Shown one piece after another: positions 8,869-20,564 of a stretch of DNA of 59,921 nucleotides. Under the pieces are notes generated by a model. The model was not told the DNA's origin. It was given only the letters and a program-made list of their open reading frames with translations, and ran no database searches. Positions within the stretch are counted from its first letter, which is position 1, and every line of letters starts with the position of its first letter. The translations under genes and the position numbers were made by a program. This DNA comes from Novosphingobium sp. (lineage in GTDB: Bacteria; Pseudomonadota; Alphaproteobacteria; Sphingomonadales; Sphingomonadaceae): positions 1-59,921 of the forward strand of contig NZ_JAIXZS010000090.1 of the NCBI RefSeq assembly GCF_027489515.1, given 5' to 3'.

Positions 8869-9890
8869 TTGCCCATCTCCTTGAGCTTGGCATCGAGGCG
8901 CGGATAGACGCGGCGGGCATTGCCTTCGAAGATCGCGTGGCGCTGCTCGTCGCTGATATCCAGCGCATCGACATAGCGCTTGGTGTCGTCGAAATAGTGC
9001 CCGGTCGTCGGATCAATCCCGCGCACCGCGCCAACCATCTCGCTCCCGAACAGGATGTTCTTGGTCTCGATCACCTCGGCCAGCAGGTTCACGCCCGGCT
9101 GGTGGTAGACGCAGGTATCGAAGAACACGTTGTTCATCAGATGGCCCGAAAGATCGGGCTTCTTGAGCATGTCGGCAAGGCCACGATAGCGCCCCCAGTG
9201 ATAGGGCACTGCGCCGCCGCCGTGCGGGATGATGAAGCGCAAGGTCGGGAACTTGCTGAACAGGTCCCCTTCCAGCAGCTGCATGAACGCGATGGTATCC
9301 GCCGCGATGTAGTAGGCGCCGGTCGCATGCTGCGCCGGATTGCACGATCCCGAAACATGGATCATCGCCGGCACGTCCAGCTCGACCATCTTCTCGTAGA
9401 GCGGGAACCAGTACGGGTCAGTCAGCGGCGGATGCTTGAAGTGTCCGCCACCCGGATCGGGATTGAGATTGCAGCCGATAAAGCCCAGCTCGGTCACGCA
9501 GCGCTCGAGCTCCGCAATCGAGCTTGTCAGGTCTGCCTCAGGCGATTGCGGCAGCATGCACACGCCCGCAAAGGTTTCGGGGTAAAGCCCCACCACCCGC
9601 GCGATCAGGTTGTTGCACGCCTGTGCCCATGGCACCGCGACCGACTGATCGCCCACATGCGGCGCCATCGCGCTCGCCCGGGGGCTGAAGATCGTCATGT
9701 CCGCGCCGCGCTCCTTGATCAGGCGCAGCTGGTTCGCCTCGATCGTCGCGCGGATCTCGTCGTCCGAAATCTCTGGATAGGGCGGGCACGGCGTCCCGGC
9801 CTTGAACGCCGCCTTCTGCGCCTCGCGCCACTCGTCGTGCGCCTTGGGCAGCACGGTGTAATGACCGTGGCAGTCGATGATCATCGTCAT
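8865..9890 (-). CDS. ligJ: 4-oxalomesaconate hydratase
   Basis: A 341-residue amidohydrolase-fold hydratase that adds water to 4-oxalomesaconate, giving 4-carboxy-4-hydroxy-2-oxoadipate. The N-terminal metal motif IIDCHGHYTVLPKAHDEW, the central block GCNLNPDPGGGHF and FGSEMVGAVRGIDP match SYK-6 LigJ almost throughout. It starts four bases after the DUF1932 gene stop and its own stop overlaps the ligA start, so it is translationally coupled on both sides. Confidence 0.97.
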
Positions 9891-9894
9891 GCCT

Positions 9895-10758
9895 TCAGAT
9901 TTCTCCCTTGAATGCGGGCGAAGTGACTATCGCGGAGAGCTTTGCATCCAGCCCGTCGGGAACCTCGGCCAATGCCAGATCGCCCAGACCTTGCTGCCAG
10001 TTCACCGTGTTCTCGGTCATCATCGGCGACACCCCGAGACCACGCAAAGTCTCAGCAGACTCATACATTTCGGCCGCGCGCCGACGCCCGTGGACCAGCA
10101 TGCGATCCAGATTGTAGTTGGCCCGGTCCGCCCATGACATCGACCGTTCGCTGGCATCAAGCGAAGCCAGTACTTCTTCCTTTACCCCAGCGACCTGAGC
10201 AGCGATAATCATCTCCGCCGTCAGCGCCTCGATCCCCTTGATCATCACCGAGCGGATCATCTTGATCGCAGAGGCCCGGCCGACTTCGCCGCCCACCACG
10301 CGCACATTGGCAAAGCCCGCGCGGCGCAGCGCCTCGGCGGCTTCATCCGCCGCGCTGCCCGAAACCAGCAGCGGCACGTTCATTCGCGCGGGATTGACCG
10401 GCGCCAGCACCGCCACATCGACATAGCGCCCGCCCGCAGCCTCAACCGCGCGCGCTGCCGCGCGCTTGGTATCGGGCGCCACCGAGTTCATGTCGCACCA
10501 CAGCGCGCCCGGTTTCAGCAGCGCGGCATAGTCCTTCGCCGCCGCCAGCGCGGCATCCGCCGTAACCAGCGAGAGCACCAGATCGGCATCGGAAAGGGCG
10601 CAGTCCACTGTCGCGCAGGCCAGCACACCCGCCGCTTCCATCGCCGCGCGCCGCGCGGGCAGAATGTCATAGGCAGCCGCCCCTGCTTCCCAGCCTGCCG
10701 CATCGGCAAAGGTCGATCCGGCCTCACCGAAGCCGATCAGGGCGATTGTGCTCTCCAT
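9895..10758 (-). CDS. DUF1932 NAD(P)-dependent dehydrogenase in the lig operon
   Basis: A 287-residue protein of the 3-hydroxyisobutyrate / 6-phosphogluconate dehydrogenase superfamily. The Rossmann motif IALIGFGEAGSTFA begins at residue 5, and the C-terminal half is of the DUF1932 type (SAIKMIRSVMIKGIEAL). The lysine in AIKMIRS corresponds to the catalytic lysine of the superfamily. The start at 10758 places the Rossmann fold at the N-terminus. It is the first gene of the run leading into ligJABC. The known pathway has no step needing it, so its substrate is unknown; a 2-hydroxy acid side product is one possibility (inference). Confidence 0.85.
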   Translation of the reverse strand: MESTIALIGFGEAGSTFADAAGWEAGAAAYDILPARRAAMEAAGVLACATVDCALSDADLVLSLVTADAALAAAKDYAALLKPGALWCDMNSVAPDTKRAAARAVEAAGGRYVDVAVLAPVNPARMNVPLLVSGSAADEAAEALRRAGFANVRVVGGEVGRASAIKMIRSVMIKGIEALTAEMIIAAQVAGVKEEVLASLDASERSMSWADRANYNLDRMLVHGRRRAAEMYESAETLRGLGVSPMMTENTVNWQQGLGDLALAEVPDGLDAKLSAIVTSPAFKGEI

Positions 10759-10820
10759 GCGCGCCCTCCTGCGTCGCGCGCACGGGGCCGACAAATGCAA
10801 TTCACGCCCAGACTATAAGA

Positions 10821-11975
10821 TTATGCGAAACCTTGTGCTGCCACTGCGCGCAGCATCGCCAGAAACGCGGCCTGCGGCCCGGTCGGCTGCCAGCCATCGC
10901 GCGTGGTGATCCCGATCCGCCGCCGCACCGGCGCAGGCGTCGGCAGGCTCCCCAGCACCCCGGCCTGCAGTTCAACTGCGAGCTGCGCCGGGCTCAGCAA
11001 GGTCAGCGCATCAGATCCAAGCAGCAGCTGCCGCACCGTCAGCACCGATCCGCACTCGATCCCCACCTCCGGCGGCTCCGCCCCCGCCTCACGCATCATC
11101 CGCTCCCAGTATTGCCGCAGCGGCGTCCCGCGTGCCGGCAGCACCCAGGGATAATCGGCCAGCCGCGCCCCCACCGGGTCGGCCAAGGTCAGAAGCGGAT
11201 GCCCGCTGCGCATCACCAGCTGCGGACTGTCCTCGAACACCGGCTCCTGATGCAGATCCTCCAGCACCACACCTTCGCGCAAGGCCCCCAGCATCAGATC
11301 GATCTCGCCATCGCGCAGCGGCCCCGCCAGCTCCGCATGGCTCCCCTCGACCACGGCAATCGCCACCCCCGGATGGCCTGCATGAAACCGCAGGATCGTC
11401 TCTGGCAACCACCGCGCGCGGGATAGCGGCATTGCCCCCACCACGATCCGCCCCGCCGCCTTGCCTTGCCACGCTGCGACTTCGGCAAGCCCGCTGCGCA
11501 GCTCTGCCATCGCAAGGCCAAAGCCCCGCGCGCGCCGCTCGCCCTGCGGCGTCAGCAGCACCCGCCGCCCGCGCCGGTCGACCAACCGCGTGCCCAGCGC
11601 CACTGCCAGATCCGCCACTGCCCGGTGCAGCGAGGCCGCCGATAGCCCCGTCGCCTCCGCCGCGCCGGCGTAGGAACCGCTGCGTGCCAGGGCAAGAAAC
11701 GCGCGCACCTGCGTTCCCGTGACGCGCGGGCTGCCGATCTGCGCAATCGCCGCCTCAGCGCGCGGTGCCAGCAGCCGCGCCGGCTCGGTGGGCGCCATCC
11801 CGCACGATCCCCGCTCGAACAAGGCGCAGCCCAGCTCCGCTTCCAGCCGCGCGATCGCCTGGGTCAGCGCCGGCTGGGTCAGGTTCACGCTACGCGCCGC
11901 CCGCGTCACGCTCCCATGGCGCACCGTCGCGGCAAACGCGGCATAGTGCCGGATGTTGTAGGCGGGTTCGGTCAT
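10821..11975 (-). CDS. LysR-type regulator with two N-terminal HTH domains (LigR-like)
   Basis: At 384 residues this is about 80 longer than a usual LysR regulator. The extra length is a second winged helix-turn-helix. HTH1 is at about 8-66 (FAATVRHGSVTRAARSVNLTQPAL, split by position) and HTH2 at about 86-145 (FLALARSGSYAGAAEATGLS, then LVDRRGRRVLLTPQGERR). The substrate-binding domain follows from about 165 (GRIVVGAMPLSRARWLP). It is divergent from ligK with a 107 bp gap and reads toward the ligJABC genes. In SYK-6 the LysR protein LigR activates both lig operons, so it probably does that job here, with protocatechuate/gallate as likely inducers (inference). Confidence 0.88.
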   Translation of the reverse strand: MTEPAYNIRHYAAFAATVRHGSVTRAARSVNLTQPALTQAIARLEAELGCALFERGSCGMAPTEPARLLAPRAEAAIAQIGSPRVTGTQVRAFLALARSGSYAGAAEATGLSAASLHRAVADLAVALGTRLVDRRGRRVLLTPQGERRARGFGLAMAELRSGLAEVAAWQGKAAGRIVVGAMPLSRARWLPETILRFHAGHPGVAIAVVEGSHAELAGPLRDGEIDLMLGALREGVVLEDLHQEPVFEDSPQLVMRSGHPLLTLADPVGARLADYPWVLPARGTPLRQYWERMMREAGAEPPEVGIECGSVLTVRQLLLGSDALTLLSPAQLAVELQAGVLGSLPTPAPVRRRIGITTRDGWQPTGPQAAFLAMLRAVAAQGFA

Positions 11976-11987
11976 GCTGCTTGTTTA

Positions 11988-12001
11988 GCATTTCCTTATG
12001 C
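11988..12001. promoter_or_regulatory. candidate LysR operator between lysR and ligK
   Basis: GCAT-TTCCTT-ATGC is an interrupted dyad, 12 bp upstream of the lysR start and 81 bp upstream of ligK. LysR proteins commonly bind T-N11-A dyads in divergent promoters like this one. The call rests only on position and symmetry. Confidence 0.3.
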
Positions 12002-12067
12002 CTCGCGCCAAACATTGCATTGGCCCCGCCCGCGCGCCGCGCCGATGGGAGATGCGCAAAGATTTGA

Positions 12068-16013
<3,946 letters not shown>

Positions 16014-16055
16014 CTACCGCGCCACATCGCCGGAGTCCCGCCCCGCCTTTCGCGA

Positions 16056-16078
16056 GCTTCCACAATCCACATGGAAAC
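16056..16078. promoter_or_regulatory. inverted repeat between the KdpD/E fusion and kup
   Basis: GCTTCCA (16056-16062) and TGGAAAC (16072-16078) form a dyad with one mismatch and a nine-base spacer, in the 95 bp region between the two divergent genes. It could be the binding site of the fusion regulator. Winged-helix proteins of the OmpR/KdpE class more often bind direct repeats, so this is tentative. Confidence 0.3.
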
Positions 16079-16108
16079 TTAATGCCAGGAAGGCGCATCT
16101 CGCGCCTC

Positions 16109-18025
16109 ATGACAGACCCGGCCCCAGCCGCATTGGCGGCATCACCCGATCCTTCCCTCACTCACGGCGGCAGCCGCGGCGCACTCACCCTGGGCGCGCT
16201 CGGCGTCGTCTTTGGCGATATCGGCACCAGCCCGCTCTATGCCCTGCAGGCCACGCTGGATCCGCGCTATCACCTCTCCACCACGATCACCGATCTGTAC
16301 GGGATCGTCAGCCTCATCTTTTGGGGCTTCGTCTTCGTCGTCACGGTCAAGTACGTCTTCATCGTCATGCGCTGCGACAACAAGGGCGAAGGCGGCAGCC
16401 TCGCGCTCTACGCGCTGATCCATCGCCAACTGGGCGAAAAGGCACCCAAGCGCTGGCTGCTCATCGGCGCGCTCTTCGCCACCGCGCTGTTCTTTGCCGA
16501 TGCGATGCTTACGCCTGCCATCTCGGTCATCTCTGCGGTCGAAGGGCTCGGGGTGGTCAGCAGCGCGTTCAAGCCGTGGATCGTGTGGATCGCGCTTGCC
16601 ATCCTGATCGGCCTCTTCGCCATCCAGCGGCGCGGCACCGAAAAGGTCGGCCGCCTGTTCGGCCCGGTCATGCTGATTTACTTCGCCACGATCGCCGCCA
16701 TGGGCATTTCGCACATCGTGCAGGCCCCCGAAGTGCTCTTCGCGCTCAATCCGCTGTGGGCAGTGAGCTACTTCACTGCGCACCCGCTCTTCGCGTTCCT
16801 GTCGCTCGGCGCCATCGTCTACGCCTTCACCGGCACCGAGGCGCTCTATGCCGACATGGGCCATTTCGGCCGCGTTCCGATCACCCTTGCCTGGCTTGGC
16901 ATCTGCCTGCCCGCACTCATGCTCAACTACATGGGTCAGGCCGCAATGCTGCTGCAGCACCCCGAATTCATCGACAACCCGTTCTTCCACATGGCGCCGA
17001 CGAACCTCACCATCCCGCTGCTGGTGATTGCCACGTTCGCCACGATCATCGCCAGCCAGGCGGTCATCTCGGGCGCGTTCTCGGTCACCCAGCAGGCGAT
17101 CCAGCTCGGCTTCCTGCCGCGGCTGCGGATTCTCCACACCTCCTCGCATGCACGCGGGCAGATCTATGTCCCGGCGATCAATTGGGCGCTCGCGGTCATG
17201 GTCGCCGTGCTTGTCATCAGCTTCCAGGCTTCCGCGGCCATGCTCCCGGCCTATGGCCTTGCCGTTGTCGGCACCATGCTGATCACAACACTGATGCAGT
17301 ACGTCGTCGTCTTCCGCATCTGGCGCAGCCCCCGCTGGCAGGCTGTTATCGGCTTCATCACGTTTGTGACCATCGATGCCGTCCTGCTCGCCTCGGGCTT
17401 TGCCAAGCTGTTCGAAGGCGCGTGGTTCCCCATCCTCGTCGGTCTCGTCATCTTCACCCTGCTAACCACCTGGTCGACCGGCCGCCGGCTGATGCGCGAG
17501 GGGCTGCTGGCAGATAGTCTGCCGCTCGCGGTGTTCATCCAGTCCACCGCCGCCAGCGTCCACCGCGTGCGCGGCACCGCCGTGTTCCTCTCCGCCTCGC
17601 CCGAAGTGCTCCCCGCCGCGCTCCTTCACAACCTCAAGCACAACCAGGTCCTCCACGAACGCGTCGTGCTGCTCACGGTACAGGTGGAAGATGTGCCGCA
17701 GGTCAATCCCGCCCGCCGCGCGAGCTTCCACGCCGAAGGCCACGGCTTCTACCGCGCGATCCTCCACTACGGCTTCATGGAAGACCCCGACATCCCCCGC
17801 GATCTCGCCGAAGCCTGCACTGGCACCGACCTCACCTTTGAGCCGCTCCACACCAGCTACTTCCTCAGCCGGCAGAAGCTCATCGCCTCCTGCGCCATCC
17901 CCGGCATGGCGCTATGGCGTGAACGGCTCTTCGCGTGGATGCTCAAGGTCTCCGAAAGCGCGATGGACTTCTTCAAGCTCCCGACGAACCGCGTGGTCGA
18001 ACTCGGCAGCCAACTCCGGATCTAG
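16109..18025 (+). CDS. kup: Kup low-affinity K+ uptake transporter
   Basis: A 638-residue Kup/HAK potassium:proton symporter of the inner membrane, close to the 622 residues of the E. coli protein. The signature GVVFGDIGTSPLYALQ begins the first membrane helix, and FTGTEALYADMGHFG is typical of the family. About twelve hydrophobic helices are followed by a cytoplasmic tail ending RVVELGSQLRI. The start is uncertain: ATG 16109 gives the family-like N-terminus, whereas ATG 16082 adds nine residues and has GGAA five bases upstream. It is divergent from the KdpD/KdpE-like fusion, which fits potassium control. Confidence 0.95.
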   Translation: MTDPAPAALAASPDPSLTHGGSRGALTLGALGVVFGDIGTSPLYALQATLDPRYHLSTTITDLYGIVSLIFWGFVFVVTVKYVFIVMRCDNKGEGGSLALYALIHRQLGEKAPKRWLLIGALFATALFFADAMLTPAISVISAVEGLGVVSSAFKPWIVWIALAILIGLFAIQRRGTEKVGRLFGPVMLIYFATIAAMGISHIVQAPEVLFALNPLWAVSYFTAHPLFAFLSLGAIVYAFTGTEALYADMGHFGRVPITLAWLGICLPALMLNYMGQAAMLLQHPEFIDNPFFHMAPTNLTIPLLVIATFATIIASQAVISGAFSVTQQAIQLGFLPRLRILHTSSHARGQIYVPAINWALAVMVAVLVISFQASAAMLPAYGLAVVGTMLITTLMQYVVVFRIWRSPRWQAVIGFITFVTIDAVLLASGFAKLFEGAWFPILVGLVIFTLLTTWSTGRRLMREGLLADSLPLAVFIQSTAASVHRVRGTAVFLSASPEVLPAALLHNLKHNQVLHERVVLLTVQVEDVPQVNPARRASFHAEGHGFYRAILHYGFMEDPDIPRDLAEACTGTDLTFEPLHTSYFLSRQKLIASCAIPGMALWRERLFAWMLKVSESAMDFFKLPTNRVVELGSQLRI

Positions 18026-18031
18026 ATGCCC

Positions 18032-19558
18032 TCAGGCGAGCGGCGGCTTCCTTGCAAGGATGTCGCCGCTCGCCGCTTCCCATGCCGCGGCAGCCGCAAG
18101 GCAGGCCGCATCGCCATGCACCGGGGCAACGATCTGCAGACCCATCGGAAGCCCCGCCGGACCGAACCCAGCCGGCACCGCCACCGCCGGGCATCCCGCC
18201 AATGTGACGAGACAGGTCGCCATCTGCCATTCGTGATAGGTCCGCATCTCCCGCCCGGCGATGGCCTTGGGGTAGATCCAGTCCGCCGGGAACGGGAACA
18301 GCTGCGAGGTCGGCATCACCCAGTAATCATACCGCTGGAACAGCTTGTGCACTGCCCGGCTCCACTGGCTGCGCACAGCGCTCCATGCATTCACGTCGAA
18401 GGCCGAGAGGCCAAGGCCCCCCTCCACTTCCCACACCGCTGCTTCTTTCAGCAGCGCGCGCTTTGCCGGATCGCGGTAGTAGGCGAGGAGATTACCGCCC
18501 TGCTGCCAGTGCCGCAGCTTCACGAAGGCCTGCCATGCCTGCTCGACCGGGAAGTCCGGCACGGCATCCTCGACCACCGCGCCCATCGCCTCGAAGCGGG
18601 CCAGCGCCTTGCGGCAAGTCTCCAGCACACCCGCCTCATAGGGCACCGCGCCGCCCAGATCGCCCGCCCAGCCGATGCGTTTGCCCTTCATCCCCTCGGG
18701 CCGCACCGCGCGGAACGCCTCGCCGCCGCCTTCGAGCATCATCGGCTTGCGCGCATCGAACCCGGCCTGCACCGATAGCAGCAGCGCCAGATCGGCCACA
18801 GACCGCGCCATTGGCCCGGCCACGCCCATCGAGACCTGCCAGTCATCCGGTCCGTCCCCCGGCACCCGGCCGAGGCTCGGCCTCAAGCCGAACACGTTGT
18901 TCCAGCCAGCCGGGTTGCGCAGCGAACCACCATAGTCGCTGCCATCGGCAAGCGGCAGCAGATCGAGCGCCAGCGCCACTGCGCCGCCCCCGGTGCTCCC
19001 GCCGGCTGACCGCGTCAGGTCCCACGGATTGCGTGTTGTCCCCCACACAGGATTGAAGGTGTGGCTGCCAAGTCCGAACTCGGGCGAATTGGTCTTGCCG
19101 ACGAAGACCACGCCTGCCCCCCGCAGCCGCTCCACCATCAGCCCGTCGGCCTTCGCCACCTGATCCTTGAAGATCGGCGATCCCATCGTCCACGGCAGCC
19201 CTGCCACCGCCGACAGATCCTTGACCGCGTGCGGCAACCCGTGCAGCGCGCCCAGCGTCCCGCCGGCCTTGACCGCCGCATCCGCCGCCTTCGCCTGCGC
19301 CATCAGCCCAGAGCGCTCGGGGATGCCGACAACCGCATTCACTGCAGGATTGAGCCGCTCGATCCGGTCGAGATACGCCCCCGTCACTTCGGCGGACGAG
19401 ACCTTGCGGGCTGCGATCATCGCTGCGAGCTGATGCGCCGGAAGCGCCGTCAGCGCCCCTGACGCTACCGGCGCCGCCCGCGCCTCGGCCAGAATGGCAG
19501 CGGATGCAGCGCCAAGCGCCAGTGCGGACCGCCGTGTCAGGCGCGGGGTATCGATCAT
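18032..19558 (-). CDS. Tat-exported amidase (amidase-signature family)
   Basis: A 508-residue amidase-signature hydrolase with an N-terminal twin-arginine signal (RLTRRSALALGAASAAILA). The Ser-cisSer-Lys machinery is visible: the lysine in HAVKDLSA, the serine of SAGGSTGGGAVALA and the nucleophile in DYGGSLRNPAGWNNVFGLRP. Family members hydrolyse amides, sometimes aryl or peptide amides; the natural substrate cannot be told. It is convergent with kup, with six bases between stop codons, and stands alone, with DUF808 diverging on the other side. Confidence 0.92.
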   Translation of the reverse strand: MIDTPRLTRRSALALGAASAAILAEARAAPVASGALTALPAHQLAAMIAARKVSSAEVTGAYLDRIERLNPAVNAVVGIPERSGLMAQAKAADAAVKAGGTLGALHGLPHAVKDLSAVAGLPWTMGSPIFKDQVAKADGLMVERLRGAGVVFVGKTNSPEFGLGSHTFNPVWGTTRNPWDLTRSAGGSTGGGAVALALDLLPLADGSDYGGSLRNPAGWNNVFGLRPSLGRVPGDGPDDWQVSMGVAGPMARSVADLALLLSVQAGFDARKPMMLEGGGEAFRAVRPEGMKGKRIGWAGDLGGAVPYEAGVLETCRKALARFEAMGAVVEDAVPDFPVEQAWQAFVKLRHWQQGGNLLAYYRDPAKRALLKEAAVWEVEGGLGLSAFDVNAWSAVRSQWSRAVHKLFQRYDYWVMPTSQLFPFPADWIYPKAIAGREMRTYHEWQMATCLVTLAGCPAVAVPAGFGPAGLPMGLQIVAPVHGDAACLAAAAAWEAASGDILARKPPLA

Positions 19559-19676
19559 GCCGGCATCAAAGCGCGGCGCGGTAAGGGTGGCAAGGGACTT
19601 GATGCCCTCTTATCACTGCTTGCCCTTGCCCCCACCCGCCCGCTACCCTGCTCACCGTGCACCAACAGGAATTGCC

Positions 19677-20564
19677 ATGCCCGGCGGACTAGCTGCCCTT
19701 CTCGACGATATTGCCACCATCGCCAAACTTGCCGCCGCCTCGCTCGACGATGTCAGCGCGGCAGCGGGGAAGGCTGGGATCAAGTCGGCGGGCGTCGTCG
19801 TCGACGATGCCGCCGTCACGCCCAATTACGTCACCGGCTTCACGCCTGACCGCGAACTGCCGATCATCTGGCGGATCGCGCGCGGATCGCTGTTCAACAA
19901 GCTGGTCGTGATCACTCCGGCGATCCTCGCGCTCTCGGTGCTGCTGCCCTGGGCGATCACGCCGATCCTCATGGCGGGCGGTGCGTTCCTGTGCTTCGAG
20001 GGCGCGGAAAAGATCATCCACGCGCTCACCCACAAGGAAGACCTGGCCGAGGAAGCGCAGGAACTGGTTGAGCCTGAACACGAAGACACCATGATCAAGG
20101 GCGCGATCCGTACCGATTTCATCCTCTCGGGCGAAATCATGGTCATCGCGCTCAATGAAGTCGCGGCCGAAGGCCTCGCGCTGCGCACCGCCGCGCTAGT
20201 TGTCGTCGCGATCGCGATCACCGCCGCGGTTTATGGCGTCGTCGGGCTGATCGTGAAGATGGACGATATCGGCCTCAACCTTGCGCAGCGCAAACTCGGC
20301 GCCACGCGCGCGCTGGGACGCGGCCTCGTCCGCGCCATGCCCGCGGTGCTCTCCGCGCTCGGTATCATCGGCACGGCGGCGATGCTCTGGGTCGGCGGCC
20401 AGATCATCGTCCACAGCGCCGGCGCGCACCCGGCGGAGTGGGTCGGCCTTCACCACGGCTTTGCCGCGTGGCTGGCAGACGTTGCGATCTGCGGGCTGAT
20501 CGGCCTTGTGCTCGGCACCCTGATCGTGGGCGCGCTCCACCTGGTGAAGGGCGCAAAGCGCTAG
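19677..20564 (+). CDS. DUF808 family membrane protein
   Basis: A 295-residue inner-membrane protein of the DUF808 (YedI-like) family. The N-terminus GGLAALLDDIATIAKLAAAS, the block GVVVDDAAVTPNYVTGF and FLCFEGAEKIIHALTHKE are family hallmarks. Several transmembrane helices follow. The ATG at 19677 was chosen because of the AGGA upstream and the family-typical start, rather than an in-frame start further upstream. Its TAG overlaps the opposite-strand stop of the ZnuD-like receptor in a shared CTAG (20561-20564). Function unknown. Confidence 0.9.
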   Translation: MPGGLAALLDDIATIAKLAAASLDDVSAAAGKAGIKSAGVVVDDAAVTPNYVTGFTPDRELPIIWRIARGSLFNKLVVITPAILALSVLLPWAITPILMAGGAFLCFEGAEKIIHALTHKEDLAEEAQELVEPEHEDTMIKGAIRTDFILSGEIMVIALNEVAAEGLALRTAALVVVAIAITAAVYGVVGLIVKMDDIGLNLAQRKLGATRALGRGLVRAMPAVLSALGIIGTAAMLWVGGQIIVHSAGAHPAEWVGLHHGFAAWLADVAICGLIGLVLGTLIVGALHLVKGAKR

